The notes under the pieces: model-generated
The model's database searches: none
What the model saw: only the letters and a program-made list of their open reading frames with translations
What the model was told of the DNA's origin: nothing
Origin: Isoetes taiwanensis
Taxonomy: Eukaryota > Streptophyta > Lycopodiopsida > Isoetales > Isoetaceae
Assembly: GCA_021234155.1 (NCBI GenBank)
Contig: JAJEKV010000051.1
Location: 10,068,105-10,132,104, forward strand
Length of the DNA: 64,000 bases
Reading direction: 5' to 3'
Part shown: positions 22,400 to 35,359 of the stretch, one piece after another
How positions within the stretch are numbered: position 1 is the stretch's first letter
How the letters are laid out: each line of letters starts with the position of its first letter
Made by a program: the position numbers and the translations under genes

Positions 22400-25300
22400 C
22401 GATATGGATTTCATCTTCCGTATGAAAACATGGGAACATGGAGGATACAGATTACCAAATTTGCTAGGTTATCAGCATTACTCAGTGTTCAATGAGTACA
22501 AAGCAGGGAGATGGGGGTATCGCCTGCTACTATCGAACAACCTTGGCACCATCAGTGTCTTTACATAAGATAGACAGACACAATCGCTATCTGTTGGTGC
22601 GGACAGAATTGCAATGGCAACCCTCTCTTTGTAGCGGCATGCTACTTTGCAGACAGTAACTTCTTTCACTCTCACACAGATGTGGATAAGCAGGAACTCT
22701 ATGTCAATCTATATGATGATATACAACAATACGAATATTTGGACAGAGACATGTTGATTGGAGTCTTCATTGCATGCATGGGGATATAATAACTCACGAA
22801 ATTTGACCCATGGGCAGCTGAATGTGCCATAGAGAATGTGCTATAAATGTGCCCTACAGAGGTGGCTTGGTCACATGCATCAGATGACAGCCAGGTCACA
22901 CTCTATGGCAGGTAGTTGCTTCAGCTATACAATATCTTTGATTTGATAATTTGCAATGGACTAGTGCAGTGGCCATCCTCTAGCAGCTAGTAGGCAGGAG
23001 AACCGCGGTCGCGACTCTAGTGTTGTTGACTATGTACTACTGGCAGAGCAAGATCTGCACCTGCTTATCCACTTTCGCGTTGATACAGATAGTAGAGATG
23101 AAGAAGTTGATTCTGACCACCAACCCATTCTCTTGCAGGTGGATTAGCAGAGTGTTTGCATGCCAATTGCTCCAATGCCCCGTGTGCCTCAGTTGCGTCT
23201 AGACTATGACCATACAGGGACCTATGCCGAGATGGTCACATCTGACCTAGAGGGAATACTATAGCTTCCCATGCTACAGGAACAAACTACCCAGTTAATC
23301 AATGTGCTTATGACTGCTGCTAATAGATGCGTTGTGAGAAGCCATCCACAGTGGCCCTTGGGAGATACAACCTTTCCTCGCAACTAATGGTTTGATACGA
23401 GTGTAGGAAGCTTAAATTTGACAGGCCACTGACCCATCATTGCGCCCACTTGCGAACATTTTTTTCAAAGGAAAGAAAGCCAGGTATATTGCGGAACATC
23501 AGCAAGAAATGTTCCACCTTCTGGACCGTCATCTCAGAACATTCTGACGAAGGGTATTGCACAAGCCTTTGCAGCCTACAGGGAACATCACTTCAAAGCA
23601 GTTGGTACAATACTTGCAGCAGTTCTATGATCCACCTGAGGTTCGCGTAGCAATACCCCCACAGATGGACCCAGCACTAGCCATCACAGAGGCATATGTC
23701 ACCAAGGCTTACAACGTCTCACCAATGGGAAGGCGACAGATTCGAACGGCATGCAGGCAGAGCTGCTCAAATGGGCAGGTCCTTTGATGGTGCCCATCCT
23801 AAAGGCATTATTCAATAGATCACTACAAGAAGGCTTTCCCCCAGCATGGACCACTAGCAGGGTTATTCCCATATACAAGGCTGGTGATCCTGACCACCTG
23901 GCCAATTACTGCACCATCATGGTCAGTTCAGAATTTGCCAAACTGTTTGACGACATTCTCGAGCAATAATTGATGATATGGGCAAAGGAAGCAAAGATGC
24001 GGGCTCTCACACGGGCAGGATTATGGCCCCGACACTCTACCATTGGTCAAAGATAGCAGGAATCGCCAGCGAGACCTGTACCGCTGCTTTGTGGATTTCG
24101 CAAAAGCTTTTGAGACTGTGTCTCGGGATAAGTTATGGGATAGATTGAGGCAGTTGGAGGCCCCTATAGATTTTCAAAGTGCGATATACATATTGTATGA
24201 GGCAGATGATACCGTTAGGACAACCTGTCATCAGTGGCATTGGAGTCTCCAGGGATGCCCACTCACTCCAATGCTTTTTGGCCTGTATATAGATCAGTTG
24301 GAAGATTAGCGCACTGAGTACGGGATAACGGAAGTCCAGTTCCTACACCACATGATTAGACAACTCATATACATTGATGATGTGGACCTCTTAGCCTACA
24401 CTCCATTTGACATGCAACGCCATTTGGATGCCCTGGACACCTTTTGCAAGTTCACTGGCATGCACGTCAATCAAGATTAAGGTGTTGCTTGGCTCATCAT
24501 CGCGCCAACCCAGAGCTCCTTCTTTCACGTACCAGGAGTAAAATGTGGAGGTAGCTCGCACCTACAAGTATTTGGGAATGGAGCTCTCTTCGACTACATA
24601 TTGGGGTATTTCCATTCGACTATGTATCACAACAGGCTGAAAGCACTATATGCCATGCAGAAGAATAGTCACAAAGCAGAGCTATGTGCATGGGCCCATC
24701 AACCACACTTGTTCATAGCATTGGTAGAGCTTGTTCTCCCATACAGGGTTGAGGATTGGGGCCCGGTAATATCCCTTGCCACCTGGAATGACCTAGAGTA
24801 GGTGCAAAAAGCCTTCTTAGCTCGCACACTTGGGGTAAAGTCCATAGTTTCTTATCAGATCCTAGTGCAAGAAACATGTTTCTTGCCCCTCCAATGAGTC
24901 ACATTGGACCGCCACATCATCTACTTTTAGAAAGTGGTTGGTATGGGCAATGCCCATGTTCCCAACCTTGCTTATATCGTAGCACTGGGGCCACAATGCT
25001 GCAAAGTCTGTTGGAAGGAGAAACAAGTCCAGTGGTTCTCGCGATGGAATGTGCAGGAGCAGAGGTATACAAATCCAAACTGAAGAGGACCACCACCATT
25101 TATGGCAGTACCTTGATTCTTGCTTCATTAGCAAACTTTGGGATGGGGGCACCCTGAAATAGGTTAAAACGTTACACTACAAGCATCAGATCAATCCCAC
25201 ACTAGCACGAGGTCCACATTGCTACCTGCGTCCACATCTGCCCATGAAGAAGTGCATACTGATAGCCTCCACTCGAACGAGGGCGCATCGCCTCCGCATT

Positions 25301-25510
25301 GAGACATGCAGATGGACTCAGGAGGCACGCGGGTGTAGGATTTGTCAATGTTGTTAGCAGGGAGCCATTGAGGATGAATGTCATGCCCTTCAGAGCTGAC
25401 CAACATATGACCATATCTGGGCATGCTATGTCCAGTTAGTCCTGCCTAATCAGCCACTACATGTGCTGCTAGACACGACCTCTGTGGGCTCACTGGGATC
25501 ATATCTTTAG
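22400..25510 (+). pseudogene. LINE ORF2 remnant: APE endonuclease, RT, C-terminal knuckle
   Basis: The endonuclease shows NPLFVAACYFADSNFF (near 22,630) and, at 23,012-23,141, SSVVDYVLL...SDHQPI, the conserved C-terminal SDH-x-P-I signature of APE nucleases. The RT shows LKWAGPLMVPILKALFN (23,765), FVDFAKAFETVSRDKLW (motif A, near 24,095), QGCPLTPMLFGLYIDQL (motif B, 24,250), and YIDDVDLLAYTP (motif C with both Asp present, 24,370). The distal domain has LFIALVELVLPYRVEDWGP and TLGVKSIVSYQILVQETCFL, and a degraded CxxC knuckle with IEDECHAL sits near 25,345-25,390. Stops in the EN, RT and distal domains rule out function. Confidence 0.8.
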
Positions 25511-25610
25511 AAAATCATGGATACACGCATTCAACTATGTCCTCTTGCACGAGGCTGAGTTGTACTATAATACATCTTGTACAACTTTGTATAGTTTGTC
25601 AGCATGCCTA

Positions 25611-25665
25611 TTATTGCCAAATCTTTCCCCCAAAAACTCTTCGGGGTGGGAGTTTTTTAATCCTG
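25611..25665 (+). promoter_or_regulatory. Conserved LINE 3' UTR hairpin
   Basis: AAAAACTCTTCGGGGTGGGAGTTTTTTAATCC (shown here only as positions 25,629-25,660) folds as an A/T-rich outer stem with an inner CUC-UUCG-GGG loop. The same element recurs in the LINEs at 15,450 and 53,820 and, with a GAAA loop, near 36,585. It may be the RT recognition structure. Confidence 0.6.
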
Positions 25666-25705
25666 ATAGTAATACGCTTGTTGTTTTCTCTGTTTGAGTC
25701 CCATG

Positions 25706-26541
25706 GTAGCAAGCAAGAAGGGTGAGCCATAGAATAATATCGGAGCGAAAAAAGGCAAGCGAAATGGTGGCATGAGAGTAGCTTCTTCGTATTCAACGAT
25801 GGAGTAGATAACGCCCTGGCCCTCGGGTGTTACTTCAAAAAAAATTTTCGGGCCATCAAAATGGCTCGGCCGAGAGTTTTGGGCCATCCGATCATTATCA
25901 AAATCGATCTGGATCCGTCCATTTCATAACATCCTAGGGTGTTATGGAGTAGCAGTGTGTTATAGCTCCAGTAACACACTGATCAAGATTGATCTGAGCC
26001 GTTGGATCACTATAAACTTGAGGGGCAGTGTGTTAAGGTTACCTAGTTATCTATTATATAAAAAAAAACCCTACTTGGAAGTTTTATATTGAAAGAAACA
26101 CAGTTCATATTTATTTGGAAGGATCCTTGTTAGGGTTTGGCATAGCGAAATCCAACCATAGGATGTGCGTGCAGCAGCCGGCCTGGATATTACACTAATC
26201 GTTCCTCCGTTTTCTTTGTTCCGTCACTGCCATAGCCGGCTCTCTTATACACTGCCTCCTTTTAGCCTTTTCAAGAGACGCATCGCCTTGTTCACCCGAT
26301 GCCAGCTCCGAATTTGTCACAGATCGAGCCATTTTGTTTGTTTTTGTTCGCCGGATCTTGTTTTTGGCGCTCGATTTGAATATTGAGGATACAGAGTAGG
26401 TTTTAGCATCATTTTTTTCAGCTCCGATTATGTCCGCATTTTTATTATGAAGATGCAGCTTCATCGAACTTTGGTGGTGTAACTATTTGCAAAGAAGGGC
26501 TTTTGGTTTCTTTTTGGTTGTTTCTAGGCTGATTACGTTCA
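25706..26541 (+). other. Upstream region of the Alfin-like gene
   Basis: Contains a perfect 10-bp inverted repeat, CAGTGTGTTA (25,953-25,962) and TAACACACTG (25,972-25,981), with a third CAGTGTGTTA at 26,027. The phrase GATCTGAGCCGTTGGATCAC at 25,992 is reminiscent of plant transposon-derived sequence. The promoter and 5' UTR presumably lie at about 26,050-26,541; TATTATATAAAAA at 26,053 is a candidate TATA box. This is inferred from position only. Confidence 0.4.
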
Positions 26542-27691
26542 ATGGAGGGCGCTTCTGTTGTACCGTATAGTCCCCGTACTCTGGAGCAAGTTTTTAAGGA
26601 CTTCAAAAACAGAAGAGCGGGCATGCTCCGTGCTCTTACTGTTGGTAAGTAGGTAAATTTCAGGTTTTAAGTTCTTCAGCTTAATGCAAGTGTTTCCCCC
26701 CCTTTTTTTCCTTTTATTTATTTTTCTTTTCTGAGGCATTCCATGGATTGCAGATGTAGAAGATTTTTGTAGGGAGTGCGATCCAGGTACATATTCGTTT
26801 GGTTTTCTGTAGATGTGATTACTTTTTGGTAAAAAAAAAAAGCTACTTCTGTTCTAAATGAAGTTGTGGCGCAACATGAATGTCTTCAGAAAAAGAGAAC
26901 CTCTGTTTGTACGGATTTCCGGATGGATCATGGAAGGTGAGTTTACCCGCAGATGAAGTACCTCCGGAGCTGCCTGAACCGGCACTGGGCATTAATTTTG
27001 CACGAGATGGTATGCTGCGGAAGGATTGGCTATCCCTTGTTGCGGTTCATAGTGATGCATGGCTTATTGCAGTAGCGTTCTACTATGGAGCTCGCTTTGA
27101 TAAGAACGATAGGTTATTATCTGGATGTCTTTTCAAGAGAATTTTAGTTTATATACTTTGTCAATTATGAACTAACTGGTTTTATCTGTTAAAATTTGGA
27201 ATAAGTGTGGTTGTTACTTGTGACAGGAAGAATTTGTTTGATATGATGAATGCTTTGCCCACCATATACGATGTTGTAACTGGAAGGAAAACAGTTCAGG
27301 ACAAGACAAATGGAAGCAATGGAGGAAACAAATCAAAGCCATCATCCAAAGTGGTGAGTTTACATGTGTTCTTTGGAACATTTGCATGGTTTTAAATTGT
27401 TGGGTTTTTTTTTTCTCTCAGAAAAGCTCTTTCACTCAGAAGCAACCATCCAGACCAGCTCCTTCTTATGAAGAAGAAGATGAAACACCAGATGAAGAAG
27501 ATGATGAAGACCATGAAGACACTTTTTGCGGAAGTTGTGGATTGCCTTACAATTCCTCCGAGTTTTGGATAGGATGTGATATTTGCGAAAAATGGTTCCA
27601 TGGAAAATGCGTGAAGATCACACCTGCCAGAGCAGAGCATATTAAGCAGTACAAATGCCCAAGTTGCACCAACAAACGGGCTCGCGTTTAG
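26542..27691 (+). CDS. AL: Alfin1-like PHD-finger protein
   Basis: Five exons (26,542-26,644; 26,754-26,786; 26,890-27,112; 27,227-27,353; 27,422-27,691) encode 251 residues, the usual length for this plant family. All introns are GT-AG and phases agree. Residues 1-140 form the Alfin domain, with the family signatures [29 protein letters not shown] and [13 protein letters not shown]. An acidic linker (about 178-196) leads to a C-terminal C4HC3 PHD finger with ligands C198, C201, C214, C217, H222, C225, C241 and C244, and the conserved [20 protein letters not shown]. Family members are nuclear chromatin readers whose PHD finger binds H3K4me3; the Alfin domain mediates protein contacts, and some act with Polycomb or in stress responses. 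The start is the first ATG before the conserved first exon. No lesion is seen; it is probably expressed. Which paralogue it is cannot be said. Confidence 0.95.
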
Positions 27692-30600
27692 GGAAAAAGT
27701 GATCAAAACCTAGCAAGGAATGATGCTATATATGTTTCCTGTTTCTGGAGAACAAGCAAAGGAGGGCTTGATTTATGTACAATTCTTTTAGACACTAATT
27801 TCATTTGCATTCTTTTTATCTCTTTCTATCTAAATGCAGCTTGTGTTTTAAGTTAACTAAAACTTATTTCACCAGCTTGTTTTAATTTGTTGCTCTGCCA
27901 TCATTTTTCTACTTCAGCAGAAATAGGGAAGTACGGATGGAAACGTTTTCAAAGGTATATCATGTTAATGGTGAAACGCAATATCCCCCAATCTGGGGTT
28001 AAACTATCCCGAGCCATATCAAATGGGGAAGCCAATTTTTATGGCTATAACATGATAACTTCCTTGTCATAAAAGATCAAGCCCGAAATGTTATTGTGGC
28101 TGTGTTCTATCAAAGTAGGTTTGTGTGGCTGTTCTATGAAAGTGGTTTTTGTGGCTGTCTTTCACAATTGTCACTGGTGCGTCTTATTTTATTATCATAA
28201 GAAAAATTATTGCAGATTTCAATATTCTTTATTGGCCATTGGATTGGATCACACAACTTATTCATTTGAATGTGCTTGATCCAAGTACGTGGGAAAAATG
28301 TCTGGAACCATTGAATATTTTGAATTTCTACGTTATTATTGTACCCAAAGCATTGACATAGAAAAAAAACTAGCAAAAGGCACCCAAAGCATTGACATAG
28401 AAAAAAAACTAGCAAAAGGCACGCCGGAGGCAAAAGAAAATAAAGTTTGTGCATTGTAGATTCAATCCAGAGAAGTTAAAAATGTTTTGCTAGATCTATG
28501 ATAGAAATGCACAGTTGAAGAGGCCAATTTGGTTGCAATTCGAATCTGGTTGTGCAGTTCTGCAGTAGGCTTGAGAACAAACACCATGAATATAATATCA
28601 AAAGAGACCAACAAAAGTAGAGGTGATAAACAATTTAGTTTTCTTGTTCGAAAGCTGCAACACCATCAAAATATCAAAAATGTTGGAAAAGAGAACAACT
28701 CTGTTAAGAATCATAGTTATGGCGGAGTACCTTGACCATTAACTGAAGTTAACAATTGAAATAGGAAGTTGAAACATGCCTAAAAACCTTGAATGATGTG
28801 CTTCAACATGAAACAAAATCAGAGCAGAATGAGATCAAACATATCGAAATTAAGCTTTATCAAGAACTTGAACAAGTGTTCCTATTTGGCTACAGGAATT
28901 GAAGAACTGGACTATACATAAACATCTTTCTTTGAGCCCGGACAAATTTGAAGCTTCAATGACCTTCTCATCTGTGCTTCAAAATGCGAGATCTTTCCTT
29001 ACCTTAGTCCATCCGAGTGAAGCCAGAATTGGCTATGAAGCCAAAGTTGGTATCTTGAGAAGCAACAGTAAGATTGGCATTCATAGATTTTTAAGCAAAA
29101 AAAAAAACTAGCAAGAAGGCACAACAGGAGGCTTGGGCAATTTTAGGCTTGGATTCAGTTTCTCATTAGGAAACCATGTAGGAGACAAATTATTAGCTAA
29201 AGGAATATTTATATTAAATAGGCACATGTATATACTAAAATAACTTATAGACATTAAGCTAGCCTGAAAGGGGATAATCTATGTCAAAATATTAGTTAAT
29301 CATAATGCCAATTCAAACTGCGTGGGCTTATTTTCCGTACGGCATAGTACATATTCCCATTATTGTTTTCGTGTTAGTTGAAGATACAAATTTTTTGTTA
29401 TTTAAGGCTTGAGTGAGAGGAGATTGGCTTGGAGCTTGTTTCTTGTGTTGGTTTAAGATGAAAATTTTTTGTTGTTTAAGGCTTGAGTGAGTGGAGTTTG
29501 GCTTGGGGCTTGTTTTGTTTGTGCGAGATTTGTACTTGGAAGTATTCTTGGAATGATGGACATTTTGTGATGCATGGGCCACTTTTCTGGTCTTGTTCTT
29601 GCTTCAACAAATAGCATACATATGGTCAACAGGCTTTGCGCATGATGTACTTCCATAGAACTTGATATCTGATTACAGAATACATAGCAGTTTATAGGAA
29701 TGACAAATATATAAGACTAGATGGCATGCCCTACATGAGGACACTTTAAAATCTAGAAGCATAAAGGTATTCCCATGAGCTTTGATCATCCAAGAAAGCC
29801 ACTACAGCTGCATACATGCTTTATCAAAATATATATCTTGCAGTTTAAAACAGTTTCCAAGTTTGCTCTAAAACCTCATTCTTCTAGTAGAGCCATTCAA
29901 TGGCGGTAGATAGGCAGAGGAACATAAACATATAAACAAAGAAGACATGGACACACAAAAAACTACGTAGATGCTTGAAAAGGAATGGAATGCATTAATA
30001 TATAGCCATTTACACATTTTATGTCGTTCTTCACTATTAATCCCTAAGAAACAAGAGACTTACAAGTTAGCATATGGATCAGATTTGTTAGGTTTGTGCT
30101 GCATTAGTACCAACAGGATGCTGATGCAGTGACGAAGTCGATTGCCTAATTTTGGATCATGAAGTTGAAGTGACGAATTCGATTGCCTAATTTCGGATCA
30201 TGAAGTTGTGAAGAAGGCCTTGCAGTTTGAGGAGGATCAGAGCTCTCAAATGGGCTGCATACGTGCAGTAAAGGAAACGATGGTGCTAAAGGATTGTCCT
30301 GCTACCTCCGCCTAATATACAATGGGGCAATTGTGCTGCAGGCCCTTTCTGGAGAGGAAGTTGAATTTTGATAAAAATACCTACTTATTCACAAACTCAA
30401 AACAGGTTATGGCACAAGATTAAAAGAACTAGCCGACTTTTTACAATAGAAGAGCATTTATTCTTAGCATTGGAAGCCACAACTTTGTCCATCTAAAATT
30501 AGATCCAAATTGATTCTATTCTTCAACAAAGGATGTTCTTAGGAGCCCATCAATATCAATCTGTGGTGGCTGTAATAAAGAAGATAGAGCACCGTAGCCC

Positions 30601-31150
30601 ATTCAAAAACTTTTAGGCCATAAACTGGTAAGTGTTTGTCTATTCTCATGTCACAGTACAACTAAAGAAAGAGGCTTTTCCGCCGACCTTTAAGCTTGGG
30701 CATTTGGCATTGGGCTCATCGGCGAATGTTGTTGCTCAGAAAAGATATGCTTTCTATCCAAATGCTGCTGCTCGGACAAGATATGCTCTCTATATTACAT
30801 TGTAATATAGCTACATTTGATGAGTTGTGAATTCAGAAACGTAATTTTACATTGCATTATAGCTGATGATTTGGCCTCTGCCATCACAGAGTCATTGTCC
30901 TTTGTACCAGTAAATTATACTTCGAACCATTGCCGTTGCATGGGTACATGAAACTTTAAAACGGAGAGTGATTTACCAATCATTTCCGACTGGCTTTTGG
31001 CCAAGGTTGGACAGTATTTATGATGTGAAACCATAAATTCAGAATTTACTTACATCTTTGTAAGTAGGAGCAATCTCGTATGTCTCAATTTTGATGTCAC
31101 GCACTACAAAACTATCAGATGGCTCGCCCTAAAAAAGTACAATAGACTTT
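27692..31150. other. Intergenic, with three small tandem duplications
   Basis: The first few hundred bases are the likely 3' UTR of the Alfin-like gene. Tandem duplications: 28,344-28,421 (39-bp unit, CCCAAAGCATTGACATAG then AAAAAAAACTAGCAAAAGGCA), 29,378-29,520 (about 72 bp, TTTTTTGTTRTTTAAGGCTT), and 30,124-30,209 (43 bp, GATTGCCTAATTTYGGATCA). No gene is supported in the rest. Confidence 0.5.
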
Positions 31151-31159
31151 GCTGACATG

Positions 31160-31520
31160 TGAAGCTTCATGACATTTCTTGTAAATGACTCCCCGAACCC
31201 GAGGGCAAGAAGACACTTCTATAAGGAACCCCAATCAACACTATCACAAGCTTTAGCAAAATCAAGCTTAAGATACACTGTTTATGACCCTGTAACGAGG
31301 CCCAATATATCCCCTCGTATGCCAGCAACCATGTTGTTGAGAATACATTGACGAGGGAGAAAGCCAAATTGTGTTGATGACTGATTCAGCCAAAACATTT
31401 GGATTTTTTTTAACAAAGATCTTGTACACGGAGGAAAGCAATGTAATAGGTCGCCAATCAGAAATAGTCTTGGGCTCTTTGCTGTTTGGAATGAGGGAGA
31501 TTTTCTATATATAAATCCTG
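31160..31520 (-). pseudogene. L1-type LINE reverse transcriptase fragment
   Basis: On the minus strand: SKEPKTISDWRPITLLSSVYKI (31,440-31,490), FGFLPRQCILNNMVAGIRG (31,310-31,370) and LKLDFAKACDSVDWGSL (31,220-31,270). This is the order and wording of plant L1 RT blocks 1-3, where W-R-P-I-x-L-L and the LDF-x-KA-x-D motif A are typical. A stop follows SVDWGSL and the fragment ends there. It belongs to a different family from the other LINEs here, whose motif A reads VDFAKAFD. Confidence 0.75.
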
Positions 31521-31830
31521 TATAACTTCTTGTAACCATGTCTTCAAACACATTATCAACACAAAAAAAATTAGAATCAAACTAAAATTTAATCTGCTTT
31601 ACATATGTTGTGAAAGTAGTCAAGGAGCTACTCGTGTCCCAAAACTTTTATATTATAAATCCTTTATAATTTCTTATGACCATGTCCTCAAACACATTCT
31701 CAACACAGAAATATTAGAATCAAACAAAAATTTTAACTGCTTTATATATGTTGCGAAAGTAGACAAGGAGCTACTCGTGTCCCAAAACTTTTATATATTT
31801 AAATCTTAATTTCTTGTGACCATGTTCTTT
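31510..31830. repeat. 144-bp tandem duplication, two and a part copies
   Basis: CCATGTCYTCAAACACATTMTC through AAGGAGCTACTCGTGTCCC recurs at a 144-bp step (31,537 and 31,681), and a third partial copy starts 140 bp further on. Confidence 0.75.
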
Positions 31831-33587
31831 GCTCTTTTTATGAGCTTGTTTTTGCTTTGGTTTCATATCCGTGCAAACTTTCATATTATGATTTCCTAGG
31901 AGAGTTAGATTCAGCAATATTTAGCCATCTTAAGTTCCCCAAAATTGAGATAAAAAATGAAAGTTTGAAACATCAAAATTAAGGGCAACAAACATTTATA
32001 GCAAATGGAGGAACCTGTCAACTGCTTATATACCAAATATGAGTTCAAAATTCATTTTCCTGCAAAAGTTGTTTTGGGAACTAATATTTCTTCAAGAGGC
32101 AAAAAGCAGTTTTGGCATGTCATATTTGAATGACCCTATCTTCTTTCACAGATTTTGGATCGACACAAGGTTTTCTTGTGTCTTTCTCCCACGTTCTTTG
32201 GACTATACATGCTTGAAGTAGATAAGCTTTTTCTAGACTTGCAAAAATACAAAAATTCCTCTTGAGCCACAAAAGTTCTTCATACTAGCCTCATCTTCAA
32301 ATAGTACATCTCTCCTTTTAGTCATGCAGCCTATCTATCTAACTCGTAAAAATGATCAATAGCTTAATGCTTCAAGAACAGTGCAGGATTTCCTGACTAA
32401 TCTACACAAGTACAACTATTAGGAATGGATGCACACCATATGTTTATAGGCATTCTAATATAGGCCATTCTATCTTAATAGACTTGCTTCAGTAGTAGTT
32501 AATTATTGCTCAGTTTACATATAATTGGACTAAGTTGTATCCAATATTTAATTGCAATAGATATCTTGTATTGCATCGTAAGTAGCAAGTTACCCATGCA
32601 ACACAGAGATGTACCTGTTAAGATCCAAATGACTCTCAAGCTAGACAAAAAGTATACTAAGCGCTCCCTTTACATGTCCTTTACATTGCAATAAATGTGT
32701 TTTATAGGAGTAAAACGAGTGTGAAGGCTATCAATCTTGCAACAACATGAAGCCTAGAGAATATACAACATGGCCTTTATAGAAATTGATAAAGAAAACT
32801 AGTTAAATGTATGATTTGTAGCTATCTTAGTCATTATACAACATTCAACAAAAAAACCATCATCAGAATGCACAAGGTATCTTAATCAGCATGCAGCTTA
32901 GAGAGACCATTGCCCAAAGCAGCAAATGATTTGTAGCAAAACGTAATTCTATTACTGCAGTATTACGATAGGAGTTCCCAAAGCACTCCCGGCACTACCA
33001 AAACCTGATTCGGCACTCTAGACTACTCTAGGCTATGAAAACGACACTTGCAAAATGCTCGGCTTCAATCACAACAAGACCGACTTCAATCAACACCATA
33101 GGGATCAGATGGACGATTTTAGATTTTAGAAAAGAAGACTCTCCACCTAAGTTTTGAGGTATAACTGGTCACAAAAATCAGCTGAAGTCATCTTGTTTAA
33201 GGGATGACTTCAGCTGATTTCGGTTTACATTGTAGCCTACTAAAAATGTCTGTGTATTTCATCTTTTGTACTACTAGTAGGATTACTAAGCAACCTGAGA
33301 AATAGTCATAGCAACTTTTGAGGAGACAATTTGGCATTGTTAAGCTATATATATTAGAAATGGAATGGAAAAATATAAGAGCTTAGCATTAGTTTTCTTA
33401 CCTGTCTAGTTAGTCTAAATCCTACTTATCCTGCCAAGCTCATAACCACAAATGAAAGCCATATCTCCTACAATAGTTCCAGGCATAGTTCTTGCCCTTG
33501 TAGATATGCCAACATCTATGGAACATGAACCATGATTGTTGAGAACAACAAAGTCACTTCACATAATGATTCTTTTTCTTTTATACC
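31831..33587. other. Intergenic; perfect 18-bp hairpin at 33,175-33,220
   Basis: AAATCAGCTGAAGTCATC (33,175-33,192) and its exact complement (33,203-33,220) are separated by 10 bases. Pairing does not extend beyond 18 bp, so a microRNA precursor is unlikely. Nothing else is recognised. Confidence 0.55.
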
Positions 33588-33971
33588 TTTTTTTTTGGAG
33601 GAAAGGGAGGGGTTTTAATACTCATAACCAAAAAACATTACAAAGTAGGAAGGTTTTATAAGAAAACCAAACCAAATCAAAATTTCCTTCTTATACCACA
33701 ATAAGAATTATCTATCTAGCAACTTAGTAGAGTATAGTCTACAAAGCTCTGTCCGCAATATCACACAACTCATACTTGATCTCATCCTCCATGATGTTAC
33801 TTCAGCCTACTGCAACTCTGGTAAAAGGAACGGGTCCGGGCCAAGGTATTCATCCTCATCATCTTCAATGATCATGAAATATGATGCAATCGGGTCCAAC
33901 TACCAACCAATGTCAATCTGATCATGCAAAATACCAGAGAGTGTATCTGAGGAAAGGATCAAGACTTCCCC

Positions 33972-34169
33972 ATGAGCATCTTGCTTAGCTTTATGATGAT
34001 AGAAATCCCTAAACATAAGAAATCGGCTTTCAGCGAACAACCTATCATAGAAAAAGATGAATCTGTCAAGCATGAAGGCTTGGTTATCAATTCAGAAGGA
34101 AGGGTTTCAGCTTTAGCAGATCATAAGTTATGTTTGGGGTTAAAGACCGTATCTGTGGCTGCTGCATAA
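33972..34169 (+). other. Short protein-like frame of unknown origin
   Basis: A 65-codon frame (FSEQPIIEKDESVKHEGLVI, ending LGLKTVSVAAA) has natural-looking composition, and a possible acceptor (TTTCAG) precedes part of it. It sits inside what may be the 3' region of the minus-strand LINE, so it may be accidental. I do not recognise it. Confidence 0.2.
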
Positions 34170-35359
34170 GCCGAGAGATCCTCAAAGTCCTGTTTACAGT
34201 TCATCGTTGTGGCCAGCGCTGTCATCATTGCTATAATTAAAGAATTGATCATTAATAAAAATCATATCATCACAAACAAACACATTATATATGCCTTTAA
34301 ATGTTTCAATATCCGACCACCTATTATCAGCTTTTTCTTGTATCTTATTTTTATGAGATATGGCTACTCTAGATAACTCAATTTGAAAAGAGATCTTAAT
34401 CCAGGCAAGATCAACACATTTCCAGAATAATTGACTCTATCTCGATGCTTCCAAAGAACCCAAAAGGCTGTCTGACAAATAGTATTAAAGAAACGATTAG
34501 GTCCTTTCAGAATATCCATGGTCCAAGTATCCAAAGGCCTAGCTTCCATATCTCATAGCCATATAAAACAACCGATTGGACCAGTGCCTGATGGGCGAAA
34601 GCATATTAGGTTGTACCACCTTTGGAAAAATACCTACAATAGGTACTTCAAAATTGGGTTCTTTCTCATTTCTTTTCATTAAAAGTAATTCAAAAATTCA
34701 AATAAAAGTCAAAAACGTGTTTTTAATGTTAAAATAGAGATAATGCTATTGGAGGCCATAAAAACTGCCTGGAATTTAGGCACGGCTGCCACGTATGTCA
34801 TAACAACAAAGAAAAATGAGACTTTAATATGAATGAAGTCCATATTCTAAAACATACCTTTTATTGAGATATTACACAAGTATCCAATACCTAGTGCTGG
34901 CTACCTTTTTGTCTAGTTTTGTGGTTCCTAAATGATACTTTTTAAGGCTCGCCCTAATGCGCTTTTACCATGATATATTTTTTTTTTCTTCAATGGCCAA
35001 TCAAAATGTTTTGCCTTTTTACATTGCGCGCCATTATATCCTTTAATTCACTATTTGCCCTTTGCTCTGTGGCTTTGTTCCAACTATAATTCTGGTCAAG
35101 CAACAACCCCAAATATTTATATACATCGGCGATTTCGACCTGTTGTCCATCATAATGAAAAGTATAGTCACGTGACCTTGTGCCAAAGATCAAAATCTTT
35201 GTTTTTCCCAAATTAACCTTTATTTCCATAGTAGAGCAAAAAGAACTCAATGCATCTAAATGTCTGGAAATTTCTAGCAAAGATGACAATGACATCCACA
35301 TGTAGTAGCAGGGCCGATGCATATCTCGCAATAGTTGTGCCCATACCCTCACAATTTGT

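Larger units (their letters stand above)
20343..25705 (+). mobile_element. Near full-length decayed APE-type LINE
   Basis: This 5.3-kb element has the full domain order of a two-ORF non-LTR retrotransposon: a 5' leader, ORF1 with coiled coil and RRM-like/CTD segment (20,780-22,180), an APE endonuclease (about 22,400-23,160), the RT (about 23,560-24,900), the C-terminal knuckle domain (to about 25,510), and a 3' UTR with the family hairpin (25,611-25,665). It ends at GTTTGAGTCCCATG near 25,705, short of the usual GTCTCCGTGGAC end, with no tail or clear target duplication. Stops and shifts in every domain make it inactive. It is the best reference in the window for ordering the other fragments. 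Confidence 0.8.

Noticed and set aside
25657-25887. Minus-strand 76-codon ORF upstream of the Alfin-like gene
   Set aside because: It overlaps the decayed LINE 3' end and has no splice or family support.
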